A DNA stretch of 64,000 nt from Ochotona curzoniae (taxonomy: Eukaryota; Chordata; Mammalia; Lagomorpha; Ochotonidae). Positions 1 through 11,300 of the stretch are shown here, in pieces. Numbering within the stretch: the first letter of the stretch is position 1; each line of letters begins with the position of its first letter. The translations under genes were made by a program, and so were the position numbers. The notes under the pieces were generated by a model. It was not told where the DNA came from, made no database searches, and saw only the letters and a list, made by a program, of their open reading frames with translations. The stretch covers positions 4,215,001 to 4,279,000 of the forward strand of contig NW_024467104.1 of NCBI RefSeq assembly GCF_017591425.1, given 5' to 3'.

Positions 1-91
1 CCTGGCACTTCTCTCCCTCCCTGTGGGAAGAATTGGGTGCAGGCTGCAGGCAAGGGCTGCACTGCTTTTAGAATGGGCTCAAAACCCTAGG

Positions 92-385
92 AGAGGGGCT
101 GGCATTGTGGTCTTGTAGCTTAAGCCTCCTGCTGCTGTGTCAGATCCCACATCAGAGCATTTGTTTCAGTCCTGGTTGCCTTACTTTCCATCTAGCTCCC
201 TGCTACTGCACCTAGAAAAGCAGTGGAAGATGGCTCGAGTGCTTGGACCCTTGGAGCCACATGGGAGACCCAGATGGAGTTCCAGGCTCCTGGCTCAGAC
301 CGGGCTGTTAACCATTCAAGGAATGAATCAGCAGATGGAGCAAGTCTCTGCTGACCTATCTCCGCCTCAGATCTCTACCTTTCAA
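92..385 (+). mobile_element. CSINE (lagomorph C-type SINE), diverged copy
   Basis: Starts with a ggggctggcattgtgg-type head, followed by the family landmarks in order: atccagctccctgctact, gaaaagcagtggaagatggc, acatgggagacccagatgga, and gaatgaatcagcagatgga before a pyrimidine-rich tail. It is tRNA-derived, non-coding and mobilised by L1. Ends are approximate. Confidence 0.85.
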
Positions 386-889
386 AAAGGTGAACACTTT
401 AAAAAAATTTCCTAAGAGGTGGGGGGAAACTGAATCATGTGAGTTGACATTCCACTGTCCTCTGATTCTTTCCTGCCCATTGCTGACCAAGCTGTCAAGC
501 ATGGTGGCACCAGGGGGCCACCCCTACAGCCCGGCATCGGCATCCTTCGAGATTCATTATAGAAGTCCTTTATTCAAAGGCTGAATGCAGAGTGCAGCAC
601 TGAATCAGCTCTTGCTGGGGGGGGGCTGTTGTGAATAAATAAAATGTATGACCTGGCTGGATAAACCCACCAGAAGCACGCAGGCCCTTAACAGCAGGAA
701 ATTACCTCTGGGCTTGTTCTTCCAAAGACAAGGAAAAGGGGGAGAAAGGACCCACAGCCCCGACCAGGCGGCTGAGCCAGTGCCAAGGTCTTTGTAGCAG
801 TGTGGTAGTGTAGTGCAGTGGTCAACACCAGCCCTGCCTCCTCCTGGGGACGTGACCTTGGACAAGGTATCTTCCCAGTAGTAAAATGT
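386..889. other. Intergenic, no feature recognised
   Basis: Mostly unique-looking sequence. I see only short reading frames, none with splice context or a recognisable protein. In human the next gene on this side of ZP1 is PTGDR2, but I could not identify any of its exons here. Confidence 0.5.
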
Positions 890-1062
890 GACTTTTTTTT
901 TTTTTTTGAGATTCCAACATTTTTAAAGGGATTTATTGTTTCTTAGAAAAGCAGAGTGATAGAGGGAAGGGGAGAGAGAGCCTCTTTTGTCTCCTTATTC
1001 ACTCCCCCAAAATTTGGCCACAGTGGCCAGAGGGCTGGGCCAGGCCAAAGCCAGCTACCTAA
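890..1062 (-). mobile_element. CSINE fragment, reverse orientation
   Basis: A T-rich run followed by aaagggatttattg, a gaaaagcagagtgatag purine block, then cttattcactccccca and ggccacagtggcc. This is the reversed 3' half of a CSINE. The 5' half is lost or too diverged to see. Confidence 0.65.
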
Positions 1063-1984
1063 AACTCCATCCAGCTCTCTCCCCTAGGCAATTCAGCTCA
1101 CGTTGAAGCTTTTTTGTTTGTATTTTGGGGATCTTTTTTTTTTTTTTTCACTGTGCACAATGGTGGAGCCAAAATGTACTTTAAGTGCTGTACCACCCGG
1201 AACAAGGTTAATGAGCAGAATGGAGGAAGAACCATCCTCCTCCACACCATGAACACACCCCTCCCCCACCAAGGCCTTCGACTGGCCTCTGCTCTGGGCA
1301 CTTGTGCAGTCGGCAGCCTGCCCGACGGCGCCCCCGCAGCCCTGCTGAGGTACTGCTTTCCCAGTGCAAGCTCTCACCGCTCTGGCCCTTCTCAGTCTTT
1401 GCTTTCAGTCCCTGAATCATAGCTCACGTCCCAGCCCTCCCCAAGGATATTACTAAACGGAGCAGTCACAGAAGGAATGTGACTTTACCACAGTAACTAA
1501 AACAAGCCAGAGAACATTCCACATCAGCGGCTCCCTGAGGCATTTTCTCAAGAAGGACCCGTGTCTGCCGTCCCGTGTCCCCAGGGACCCCATGGTGGGA
1601 ACAGGTCCCCCTGCACATATTTGGGGAACCTCATGGCACAGGCTGCCGAGCTGGGCAGGACTGTGGAGAGAGGCTGCTGTGCCTAGGGGTACCAGGAACC
1701 AAGGCCAATGCCCGCCAGTTCCAGAGGAAGAGCTTCATGCACTGGCCTGGGTGGGCACTCCCTGGCTGGGAGTATCAGACAGCAGCCTCCTATGTGGAGT
1801 CAGACTGGGGTGGGGCATGGGGAGAGGGAGGAGGCAGGGGTACACCTTCCCAGAGCTCAGAGTCCAGGGAAGGGCAGGGGCCTAAAGGGGTATCAGGCAG
1901 GAATGTCAGGCAGCAATCTTGACCTTGAATGTCAATCTGAATCATTCAGAGGGCTCGGAAACCCTGGCTGCTTGGAATGGATGC
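1063..1984. other. Intergenic, no feature recognised
   Basis: Contains a short T-tract at 1133-1148 and otherwise unremarkable GC-moderate sequence. The several 60-130 codon frames overlap one another on both strands and look random. Confidence 0.45.
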
Positions 1985-2290
1985 TGGGGTGTGGCAGATC
2001 AGGTCACGGCTTGGGGCACCTGCATCCCAGCATCCCTGGGAATGCAGGATGTTGGAATGTCAGGATGGAGTCTCCCACCTCTGTTTCTGATCCAGCTTCC
2101 TGCTAATGCATTTCTGGCAGAAAGCAGAGGTTGGTCCAAGTCCCTGGATTCCTGCTACCCACATGAGAGATCTGCACAGCAGGCATTTGAGGAATGACCC
2201 AGCAGACAGCGGTCTTTGTCACACACACACACAGAGTTTCCCTGTAACTCTGCCTTTTAAATAAATAATCTTTTTTTTAAAAAAAAGAAA
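1985..2290 (+). mobile_element. CSINE, old copy
   Basis: Family landmarks are recognisable but diverged: gatccagcttcctgctaatgc, aaagcagaggttggtccaag, cccacatgagagatc, gaatgacccagcagaca, an (AC)n stretch at ~2220-2232 and the tail ctctgccttttaaataaataatctttt. Confidence 0.8.
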
Positions 2291-3620
2291 ATAAACAACA
2301 TGTGGACACACAGACCCCTAAAATAAAGCAAGCACATTGCTGGTCCCACCCCTGGAGTGATCCAGGTGGCCTGGGAATTTGCATTCCTATCCAGAGCCCT
2401 AGGGAGGCCCACATTGGTTGGTTCCCAGACTACACTGAAACTGGAGCCCCAGGAGGGAGGACTCTGGGATCCCTAGGCCTGGGGCAGTCATAATGAGGGC
2501 TGCTGGAGAGCCTCCCTGCTCTGAGCCTGTCTCCTTACCTCCACCACGAGGGTTAAAAACTCCCAGTCCTGCCCTGCTGTGGCCTGCCTGTTGTCTGTCC
2601 CTCTGGGCTTGGAGAAGAAGGCAGCCAGCCCTGGGTTGCAGGCCCCTACCCCTGTAGCTCAGCATTCTCAGAATGCAAGGGCGCAGGTCGGGTCCTTCTC
2701 CCAGCAGCACCGCCTAGGCCAGCTGCAGGGCAGCCAAGCCTGCGCCCATCAACGTCTGGCACAACAACCTGGGCTGCATCATTGCTGCTTGCAGGAGCCG
2801 ACAGTTTCCTGACCAGGGCATTCCAGGCCTTCCCAGTCCAGCTCTCCCAGCCCTGGTGACCTAATCCTTGTGTCCACAGCTACCCTATCCCTCTGTCCCC
2901 ACCTCCTTGCCTGCACCTGCTGGCATCACTCCCTGGGAGGCCTTTCCCCCTGCACCTCTGCAGGGCCCCTTTCCAAGACCATCAGTGTCTCTGGCTCTGG
3001 AGTCAGGAGAAGATACCAAGAGATCTTGTAAGTATGGGCCAGCCAGAAGGGCATTCTCGCCCTGGACAAATCTTGGGAGGCGGGTTGTGTGTGTGCTCCT
3101 TTTCTGGCCATGTTAAAGCAGTCAGCCAAAGAGGAAGTGGGACCCACAGCAGGAAGTGATGAGGGCTACCTTGGAATCCCCCAGCTCCTCACAGGGAGAG
3201 GCCCTGCAGCTGCCCGAAGGATCCTACCCAGCGTCTTGCAGTGGCCCAGGTAGAGGTCCCTGGTGCTGCCATCCCTGGGGGGCCCTGACTCCTCACAGGC
3301 CAATCAGCCCCCGCGGGACCTGGAGTCCCTATGCGCCCATCTTCATTTCTGCTGCTGCCTTGTCGTGTTGATTCATTCGTCAGTACCTGTCACCATCCCC
3401 TCAGTCCAACTCTCTCGGGTTTAATAGCTTTCATATCCAATGGTTCCCATGTGCAGCCCCTGCTCCAGGAGCTTCAAGTCATTGTCTCAGTCCCTCCTGA
3501 GAGGTGCTGTCAAACCCCATTTCACAGATAAGGACAATGAGCCTCATAGCCAGATAGCAGAGGGACTGGGATCCCTCCCAGACCGATGAGCTTGGACATC
3601 ATGAGTATGTAAGAATATGG
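2291..3620. other. Intergenic, no feature recognised
   Basis: GC-moderate, apparently unique sequence. No splice-flanked coding block or RNA gene was recognised. A regulatory role for neighbouring genes is possible but cannot be seen from sequence alone. Confidence 0.45.
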
Positions 3621-3624
3621 AATT

Positions 3625-3905
3625 GAGGCCAGCCCTGTGGCTCTGTGGGTCTCGCAGGAGTGCTGGTTCAAGCCCCAGCTGCTCCACTTCCAATCCAGCT
3701 CCTTGTTCGTGGCTTGGGAAAGCAGCAGAAGATGGCTCAAGTCCTTGGGACCCTGCACCAACGTGGGAGATAAGGAAGAAGCTCCTGACTCCCAGGCTTG
3801 AATCAACTCAGCGCTGGCCATTGCGGCCATTTGGGGGATGAACCAGCAGATGGAAAACCTCTCTCTGTGTCTCTGATTTCTCTGTAACTCTGCCTTTCAA
3901 ACAAA
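3625..3905 (+). mobile_element. CSINE
   Basis: Nearly complete: gaggccagccctgtggctct head, ttcaagccccagctgctcca, atccagctccttgttcgtgg, ttgcggccatttgggggatg, gaaccagcagatggaaaacc and tctgcctttcaaac tail. It is closer to the subfamily shared with rabbit than to the youngest copies here. Confidence 0.88.
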
Positions 3906-4883
3906 AATTATATATATTTTAAGTTAGAAATAAGATTAGTTGTTTAGAGAAGCTTTGGAGCCAGTTCTGGGGGCTCAGGGCTGTTTCCCCAGCACAGTTG
4001 GGCACCGTTTTCTCAGAAGCACCCTCCTGTCCTTGGCCGCAAGCTAGCTCTGCTCTGTGCACCCGACTTATGGCCCCCCTTACCATTGTCCTCCTACCTC
4101 CAGACAGAGGCGAGATGCCCAGGAGTGACTTCCCACAGCCCTTGTTCTGCTGCTGACAGTGGAGCACAGACCTTGCAGGAGGAATGGTGACCACGGCCCT
4201 AAGAGGTGAGGGCTGATAAGCAGAGTTAGCTAGAGAGCCGTCTGTAAGATGCTCGGATAACAAGGAGAGACACAGTAACCATGGTGGAGAAAACTGCCAG
4301 ACAGCACCTGACCGGGCTGGACTGTCAAGGTCATGGCAGCCTTAACAGGAGTGAGCAGCAGGTGGTTCCCACCAGGATACCCTTGGGATTCCGCCCCACT
4401 TCTGGAGCCAGCCCACGTGGAATGGGCCGTTTGTCCCCATCTCCTGCCACCAAAGTCATCTGTTCAAGTCTTGACCCCCAGACCTCCAGAATGGGAACAT
4501 ACAAGGGGACTTCCAGAAATTCAAAGTGGAAGTGAAAGGTGACTCTGTATCAGTGCCCAGTTGGCCTCCACGGATTCTTTGAAGACATTGCATAACTGGC
4601 AACAGGCCCTTTCAGGAGCCTTTCCGTTAAAATGAAGCTACTATGGGATGGGAGGGGCACTCAATCTGACTGTACAGAAACAGGAACTCCAAGCTCACCG
4701 AAAAATGCCAGGGGTGTGTGTGCACAGGGGAAGCCTTCGTGCAGGCGGAGCACCACCTGGCAGCCACGGAACTTCCAATGTCCAACCCCAAGAACTGTGG
4801 GAAAATCAGTAGGTGTTGTTGAATCACCCAGTCTGTGGGATCCTTGATGAAAGCAGCTGACACTACTGCACTGACAGAGCCTT
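3906..4883. other. Intergenic, no feature recognised
   Basis: No gene, RNA or clearly classifiable repeat seen. The stretch at ~4300-4560 has the texture of an old interspersed repeat, but I could not name a family. Confidence 0.4.
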
Positions 4884-5985
4884 TAGCTTGGGGTGAATGT
4901 TTGCCTAGCGGTTTGGATGCTGCTTAGGGCACGTCAGAATGCCAAGGTCTAACTCCCGGCTTGACTCCAGCTTCCTGCCAGCGCACACTTGGGAAGTCGT
5001 GGCGAGGTACCGCTCATCCACTTAAGAAACCTGGTTTGGCTAACAAATAAAAAACCTAGAATAGACGGAGAATAGCAAGGAAAGCTTAGAAACAGGAAAT
5101 GGGCAGTGGGGATGCACTTATAACTCACTGGGTGGGACACGAAGATTAGTTACTCCTCACTATTGAAGATTTCTCTGCACACCCCTCCTAAAACCATTCA
5201 CCTAAACTGTTGACATATGTCTTGTTACAGTTATAGAGTTAGATTACCCAAAAAACAGCCAGGTTCTGCAAAATCAGGCTTCAACGCTATGAACTGCTAA
5301 ATACTAAAATTAAAATAGACATGAGACAGCTGAATAGCAATCTATAGCCATTTTAAGGTGTATAGAACCCAATTGTATATAAACTAATCATTGTAATGTC
5401 AATGTAGAAGTCGTAGGATGTGGTTCAGAACTTGCACTCTTTTTTTTGTTGTTGTTGTTTTCACTCTCTCTTTGAACATGCTGGTTACACAATATCATAT
5501 CAACTAATTCTGGTACGTTATAAATTGTTACTGATGTAATGTCGGGGCTTTCAATTGATTGGGATGATACTCTTTCGGCTGTACCTTCAGACCAGAGACT
5601 GTCTCCCCATGAAGAGGGGACACAATAAGATGCTGGACTCTATGCTTTGTAGATGTTTGCAAGGAAAAATATATCAACTGAATTTGACCTGTGGAAATGC
5701 AACAAAATGGAAGAATCCACTATGGGGAGGGGGGAGAACGGGTTTTGGGGAGGGGAGGGGGGAATCCCAGTGCCTGTAAAACTGTGTCGCATGATGCAAT
5801 GCAATAAAAAAAAAAAATAATAATAATAATAATAATAATAAAGAAACCTGGTTTGGTTTTCAGGCCATGGCTTCAGCCCCCAGCCCAGTGTAGGACTTTT
5901 GTGGGATGTGGGGAAGAAACCAGTGGATGGCAGCTCTCTCCCCACCACCCCCTCTCTTTCTCTCAAATTAAATAGAGGGGTAAAA
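4884..5985 (+). mobile_element. Old CSINE split by a later L1 insertion
   Basis: The 5' part is 4884-5023 (ttggggtgaatgtttgccta, ctccagcttcctgccagcgc) and the 3' part resumes at 5857 (ggccatggcttcagc, gaaaccagtggatggcagct, pyrimidine-rich tail to ~5985). The two parts join in the right order once the 801-bp L1 insert and one copy of its target duplication are set aside, which dates the SINE as older than the L1. Confidence 0.8.
5040..5840 (+). mobile_element. 5'-truncated LINE-1 3' end with 16-bp target-site duplication
   Basis: Flanked by perfect direct repeats AAGAAACCTGGTTTGG at 5024-5039 and 5841-5856. The 3' end has the layout of an L1 3' UTR: a strand-biased G-rich tract (5723-5762), a short conserved-looking stretch with ctgtgtcgcatgatgcaatg, AATAAA, an A-run and a (TAA)n tail. 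Only the 3' UTR-like part is present, so no ORF2 protein is encoded. The clean duplication indicates target-primed reverse transcription. Confidence 0.85.
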
Positions 5986-6069
5986 AATTAGCTGAATCTC
6001 ATCTGAAAGAAGCACCTGGCAGATCCAAACAGAGGTCATCTTGCAAAGTAACCAGTCTATCCTCAAAAA

Positions 6070-6325
6070 TGTCAGGGGTGCGGCCATCACCGTGGCATAG
6101 AGGGTAAAGCAATAGGCTGCAGTGCCGGCATCCCACGTGGGCACTGGGTTAAGCCCTGACTGTTCCACTTCTGATCCTGCTAGAAGGTCCTGGCTCCTTG
6201 CTTCTGCCTGGCCCAACCCTGGCTGTTGCGGCCATTTGGGGAGTGAATGAGTGAATGGAAAATCTGTCCTCTTTGTCTGTCTCCCCTCCTCTCTGTGTAA
6301 CTGCATTTCAAATAAGCAAACAAAA
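6070..6325 (+). mobile_element. CSINE with internal deletion
   Basis: Head ggccatcaccgtggcatag, then ggcatcccacgtgggcact and tgttccacttctgatcctgc. It jumps directly to aaggtcctggctccttgctt, missing the central box with the 'gaaagcagtggaagatggcc' landmark. It ends with ttgcggccatttggggagtg and ctgcatttcaaataag. Confidence 0.85.
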
Positions 6326-8164
6326 TTTTGAAAGAATGTCAACCTGAGGTTGATTTCCTGATGTTGATCATTGTTCCGTTGGTTACTCCCTCTCTCTCTC
6401 TTCTTAGGAAATGTACATATACGAAAGTGCTTAGGTTAAAGGGAACTGTCATGCCTGCAACTTCTCGTGGAATGGAAGCGCATGTCTGCATGTGCACACA
6501 GGAAGAGAACGAACTACAACAAGTGGAAAGAACTAATCGCTGGGGAATCTGGGAGGAGGCTTTGTGGACGCTCTGAAAGCCTGAGATTATTTCAAAATAA
6601 AAGTCCCTCCCTACCACTGCCCCTTCCAGCCTGGAGTCCTGCCCTTCCCCTGCTCATCCCCTCCCAGCTCTGATCAAGTCCATTGCTCCGGACCCCGGAG
6701 ACTGTTCTCTCCCTCCCTCCCCACCAGTTCCCTCTGCCCTCAGCTTCCATGCGTCACCCCTGTGGCCAGCCCACAGCCCCACCTGCAGCCCTGCCAGTGC
6801 TCCAAGAGCCACTCACAACCCTCCCAGCTGAGCTGGGACAAAATTCATGCTAGCCAAGCATAGAACCAACCACAGGCAAGTCAGCGCTCTCCACCCCCAG
6901 CTCCAGCACCCTCCCAGCCCTGCTACTCTGCCCAGCCTCTTTCAGTCTTCCTATTCACCCCCAGGAGGCATGTGTCATCAGCTGTAATTTACAAAACTCT
7001 ATCAGAGCTCCTGAAGGACAGGTCCCCGGTCACAGCTTAGTATCTCTGCAGGAGCTATTTCACCCCAAGGTCTCCTGGATGCTGCAATTCTAATAACCTA
7101 TGCTGCCGACCTTGGCTAGCGGGAGCGTCTCCTGGGGTCTGGGCCAGTCACTGGCCTCCGTTAGTGCATTGATGCAGGCTTGTTGAGTGGAGCGAGGGGC
7201 TGACATGCTGCAATGATCATAGCACAGTGGGACAGCCTTACTGAGCAGAAAAGCCACAACGCGGTACACTGAGGTCCCAGTGACCTTACACCTGTCCCCT
7301 CCCTAACCAGCATCTCACCTCAGCATCACACGTTTATTACAATCCACCAGCCAAGGCAAACATGTTAATCTTATCTAAAATCCATTTCCTTTGATTTCAC
7401 CTGCTGTCCTTCTGCTCTGCCACCCCATCCAGGAAACCCTGTTTAGTACAAGTTGAACATCCTGTTTAGGAAAGGCTTACATCCTCAGGAGTCTGGAGCG
7501 CTGAATACCTGTGTATACAGTATGAGCTATGCCAGGATCGAAATACAAAATGCCTTTAAGCTTCTTAACCACCTTACCTAAAGGTAGTTTACGTGATATT
7601 TTCAGTACACCTGGCATTTTGACTACGACCAGGTTTGGGATTTTCCATGGGTTGGGGGTGGGGGTGTTATGTCAGTGCTCCAAAGGCTTTGTATTCTGGA
7701 GTATTTTGGATTTCCTGCCTGGGGATGCTCTAGCTGTAATCACCATTGATTAATTGCTTGGCCCTGACAGTTCTGCAAGGTGCCGCTAGACCATTTCCTA
7801 ACCTATCACCCCAAACCCCGTGAGCTGTCACCCCGTCCCCACCCCTGTCGCATAGGTTCAGCTTTCCTGGCCTGAAAGATGAAGGAATAAACTCACCAGC
7901 CTGCGGCTTGAAGTGGCCCCGAGGCCCAAGGCAGGCTGGAGGCCTGAAGAAGCTGCATGGGCAAAGAGGGAGCAGCCCAACAGGCTGAAAGGCCTCCTGG
8001 GTCACATCCACCTGCAGCCTCATTCTTCTTGGGAGTCTTGCTCATCTCAGCTGCAAGGGGAAAGGCCAGGGTACATGCCCAGGGCGGCTGACCAGCCCCA
8101 CAGAGTCCTGCTGGAAGGGTGCCTTCCCTTGCCTTTGAGCTAGGAGTTTCACCACAGCCCCTGA
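6326..8164. other. ZP1 upstream flank, no gene recognised
   Basis: Long repeat-poor stretch. No coding exon, RNA gene or named repeat was recognised. Being the largest non-repetitive block upstream of ZP1, it is the natural place for distal regulatory sequence, but nothing in it proves that. Confidence 0.45.
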
Positions 8165-8245
8165 CGGCCAGGTGGGTGTGCCCCCAGCTGGCTCCCCTTT
8201 CTCCTAAGCGGCTCCCACTTACTGCCTCCCTCATTTAAGGCCTGG
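8165..8245 (+). promoter_or_regulatory. Putative ZP1 proximal promoter
   Basis: Two E-boxes, CAGGTG at 8169-8174 and CAGCTG at 8185-8190, lie 45-65 bases upstream of a TATA-like TTTAAG at 8234-8239, itself ~85 bases before the chosen ATG. In mammals the zona genes are driven in oocytes by FIGLA with a bHLH partner acting on a proximal E-box. The spacing here fits that scheme, but which E-box is used is inference. Confidence 0.45.
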
Positions 8246-8319
8246 CTGGGCTGGATGCTGGAGCAAGCGAGGTTGTGTGGAAGATGACTGTGTGGAATCA
8301 GCCAGCAGGAGCCTTCGCC

Positions 8320-11300
8320 ATGGTCGCAGGTCTCCAGGTGGCCCTGCTACTGTTGGTGGTCACCTCCCTGGGGCTGAGTCAGCGGCCACCCCCTGAGCCC
8401 AGCCCCCCAGCCCTCCAGCACAGCTATGACTGTGGGAGCCGGGGCATGCAACTGCTGGTACCCCCCAGGCCAGGCCAGACTATCCGTTTCAAGGTGATGG
8501 GTGAGTACAGCCCAGGAGCCTGCCCCTGGAGCAGGTGCCAGCAAGAAGTGCAGGGGCTTCCCTCCTGCCTGTGGGTCCAGGCCCCAATCCCTCCCTCACC
8601 ACATGATGGAGAAAGGGAGTTGCTGCCTTAATTTCCCTGATTTTGCCCTGAAAATTCTACCCCATGCATGTGCTCAGGCTGCACCTGGCCACCTTCTGAG
8701 GTGCAGGTGCCGAATCAGCAGGACCAGGGCAGGGCAGGGCAGGCTCTGCATTTGAACTGCACCAGTGGATGCTGCGGTGCTGGCCCACAGCCCACTCCCT
8801 GAGTAGCAGGAAGTTGCTGTGGCCTGGTGTCGAGCAGAGCGTGTGGGTTTGGAATCAGGGGTTTAAATCTGTACTTTCCAGGCTTCGAGATCTTAGGCAA
8901 TCAACCTGGCTTCACTCATCTTCTCATCTATACTGTGAGAGGGACCACCCCAAGCTCCCCACATGCTCTGAGCAGGGAGGGGTGTGGAGCACTTGCTCAC
9001 CTAGAGGGTGTCTTGGCTGCTCTGGGTTAACCACGGCAGCAGAATGGGGGGCGGGGAGGGAATGCCTAACAGGTGGCCCCAGGTGACTGCAGCAACCAGT
9101 TAAACTGAAGAACAGGCTCAGTTCTCTCTTTTTGTCTGTCTGCCTTCCCTTCTTCCTTCCTTCCATCAGGATTGCGCTGGACTAAACCAAACCCAGGGGC
9201 CCAAGTACTGCTTTCCCAGGTGTATTAGCAGGGAGCCGGATTGGAAGTGGAGCAGCCAGGACTTGAACCGGCACCCATATGAGATGCTGGTGTCACAGGC
9301 AAAGCCTCAGTGTGCTACACCACAGCACTGGCTGCTAGGCTCTGATCCTTCTACAAACGCCAGGGTGTCTGCCATCTTGGTCCTGTGTGTCCTTGTGTGT
9401 GCACCCACCTCCCCCTGTCTTCCCTCTGATCCTCAAACACCCACCCGCAGATCATGGAAAACCACGATTACAGGAAAGGATGCTCGGTGCCCATCAGGGT
9501 GTTCCCTTTCTCCTCTGCATCTTCCAGCCCACCTGCTGCAGCCCTCACTTCCCCCTTCAGCAGCCCTGCTCCCACTTCTTCTACCCACAGATGAATTTGG
9601 GAACCGGTTTGAGGTAGACAACTGCTCCATCTGCTACCACTGGGTCAGTTCTGAGCCCCAGGAACCTGCGGTCTTCTCAGCTGATTACAAAGGCTGCCAC
9701 GTGCTGGAGAAGGTAGGGAGGGGCCGTTGGAGCAAGCACCCTCCAGGGCTGGAGCCCCAGTCACCCAGGGAGCTGGAGGATGAGGACACTAAGTCCTGGG
9801 CACAGGTCCTCCCCGGGGCCCACCATAAACCCAGCCCAGCTCTATCTGGGATGCTGGGGTGGCCTCACCCTGCTGCTCTGATCACTCTCCCACCTGCAGG
9901 ACGGACGTGCCCACCTGAGGGTGTTCGTAGAAGCTGTGCTGCCCGACGGCCGAGTGGAGGTCGCATGGGAAGTTGTTTTGATCTGTCCCAAGCCGGACCA
10001 CACCTGGACCCCCACCATGTCCCCATTTTCTACTCCTTCCCGCCCCTCCTTGGACCACAGCTTCCCCAGCTCACTGCACCTGGAGCACAGCTTCTGGCTT
10101 CCAGCAGCTGCTGAGCCCTCCCTGGGACCGAGACCCACCTTTACTACCCTGGTTCCAGTGGAACACTGGCAAGTGGACCAGCCAGATGCCATAGGTACAC
10201 ACAGCATCTGTGTATGTGGGGGCCCTCTGGCTGGAACACAGTGCCTTTGGCTGGTCTTGAGGGGCCACCTCTCACCAGCCTGTGCCTAACCCTAGGTAGC
10301 CATCTGCCCCAGGCACAGTGCCAAGTGGCCTCTGGACATATCCCCTGCATAGTGGACAGAAGCGCCAAGGAGGCCTGCGAGCAGGTTGGCTGCTGTTATG
10401 ACCGTACCAAGGAGGTGCCCTGCTACTATGGCAACACAGGTATCAACTGGCACATGGAGCCCAGCCCTGGTCCCCTAGCTGAAGCTCAGCTTCCTGTGCA
10501 ATGCCCTCCTCACATCCCCCAAGTGGATGGCAGAGGGCTCTTTAGACAGGCTGGCTGCACCTTCTGCTAGCCATCCAGGGGTCCTGAGAATAGATCTGTT
10601 GACTTTCTCATCTGAAACTTTCAGTTGGGGAGGGGAATGACAAAAGACCCTGTAAACCTGCTTGTGGGTGGTGGTCCATGGTGAGGAAGTTGGTTTCTCA
10701 AATCTGGCCTTAGTGGAGGGGAAGAGAGTTCAGGTCGCTAACCCCCAGGCTGAGGTCAAAAGAATGACTGCCATGCAGCCTGCGCCACGTCTGTTGCTTC
10801 ATGCACGCACGCTAACCCAAGTCCCCTGCCTGCCTCTGTCCCAGCTACTCTTCAGTGTTTCCGAAATGGTTCCTTCACCTTGGTCGTGTCCCGAGAAATG
10901 GCCCTGGCACACAGAATCACCCTGGCCAACATCCACCTGGCCTATGCCCCCAGCCGCTGCCCCCCAGCCCAGAAGACCAATACTTTCGTGGTCTTCCATG
11001 CCCCCCTCACCCACTGTGGTACCACAGTCCAGGTAGGAGCGGGGACCCGGGGGAGGGGAGCTGTGGGCGCTGTTGGTCATGCCCCTGGGAAGCCCTCAGC
11101 CAGCTGTCTCCTCCCACAGGTGACTGGGAGGCAGCTCATCTATGAGAATCAGCTGGAGTCCGACATCGACATCCAGAAGGGACCACAGGGCTCCGTCACA
11201 CGGGACAGCTCCTTCCAGTGAGCAGACCCTCCTCTTGACAGACCTGGCGGTGGGCTTGGGTATGAGGGATGTGCAGGAGAGCCTAGCACTGGCTCTGGAG

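Noticed and set aside
1..8164. Possible PTGDR2 5' exon
   Set aside because: PTGDR2 flanks ZP1 in human, but I could not recognise its coding sequence or a CpG-rich first exon here.
9263..10114. 283-codon frame through ZP1 exon 2
   Set aside because: It reads a SINE, exon 2 and intron 2 without a stop, but exon 3 continues in another frame after splicing. The GT-AG junctions and ZP1 homology define the real structure.
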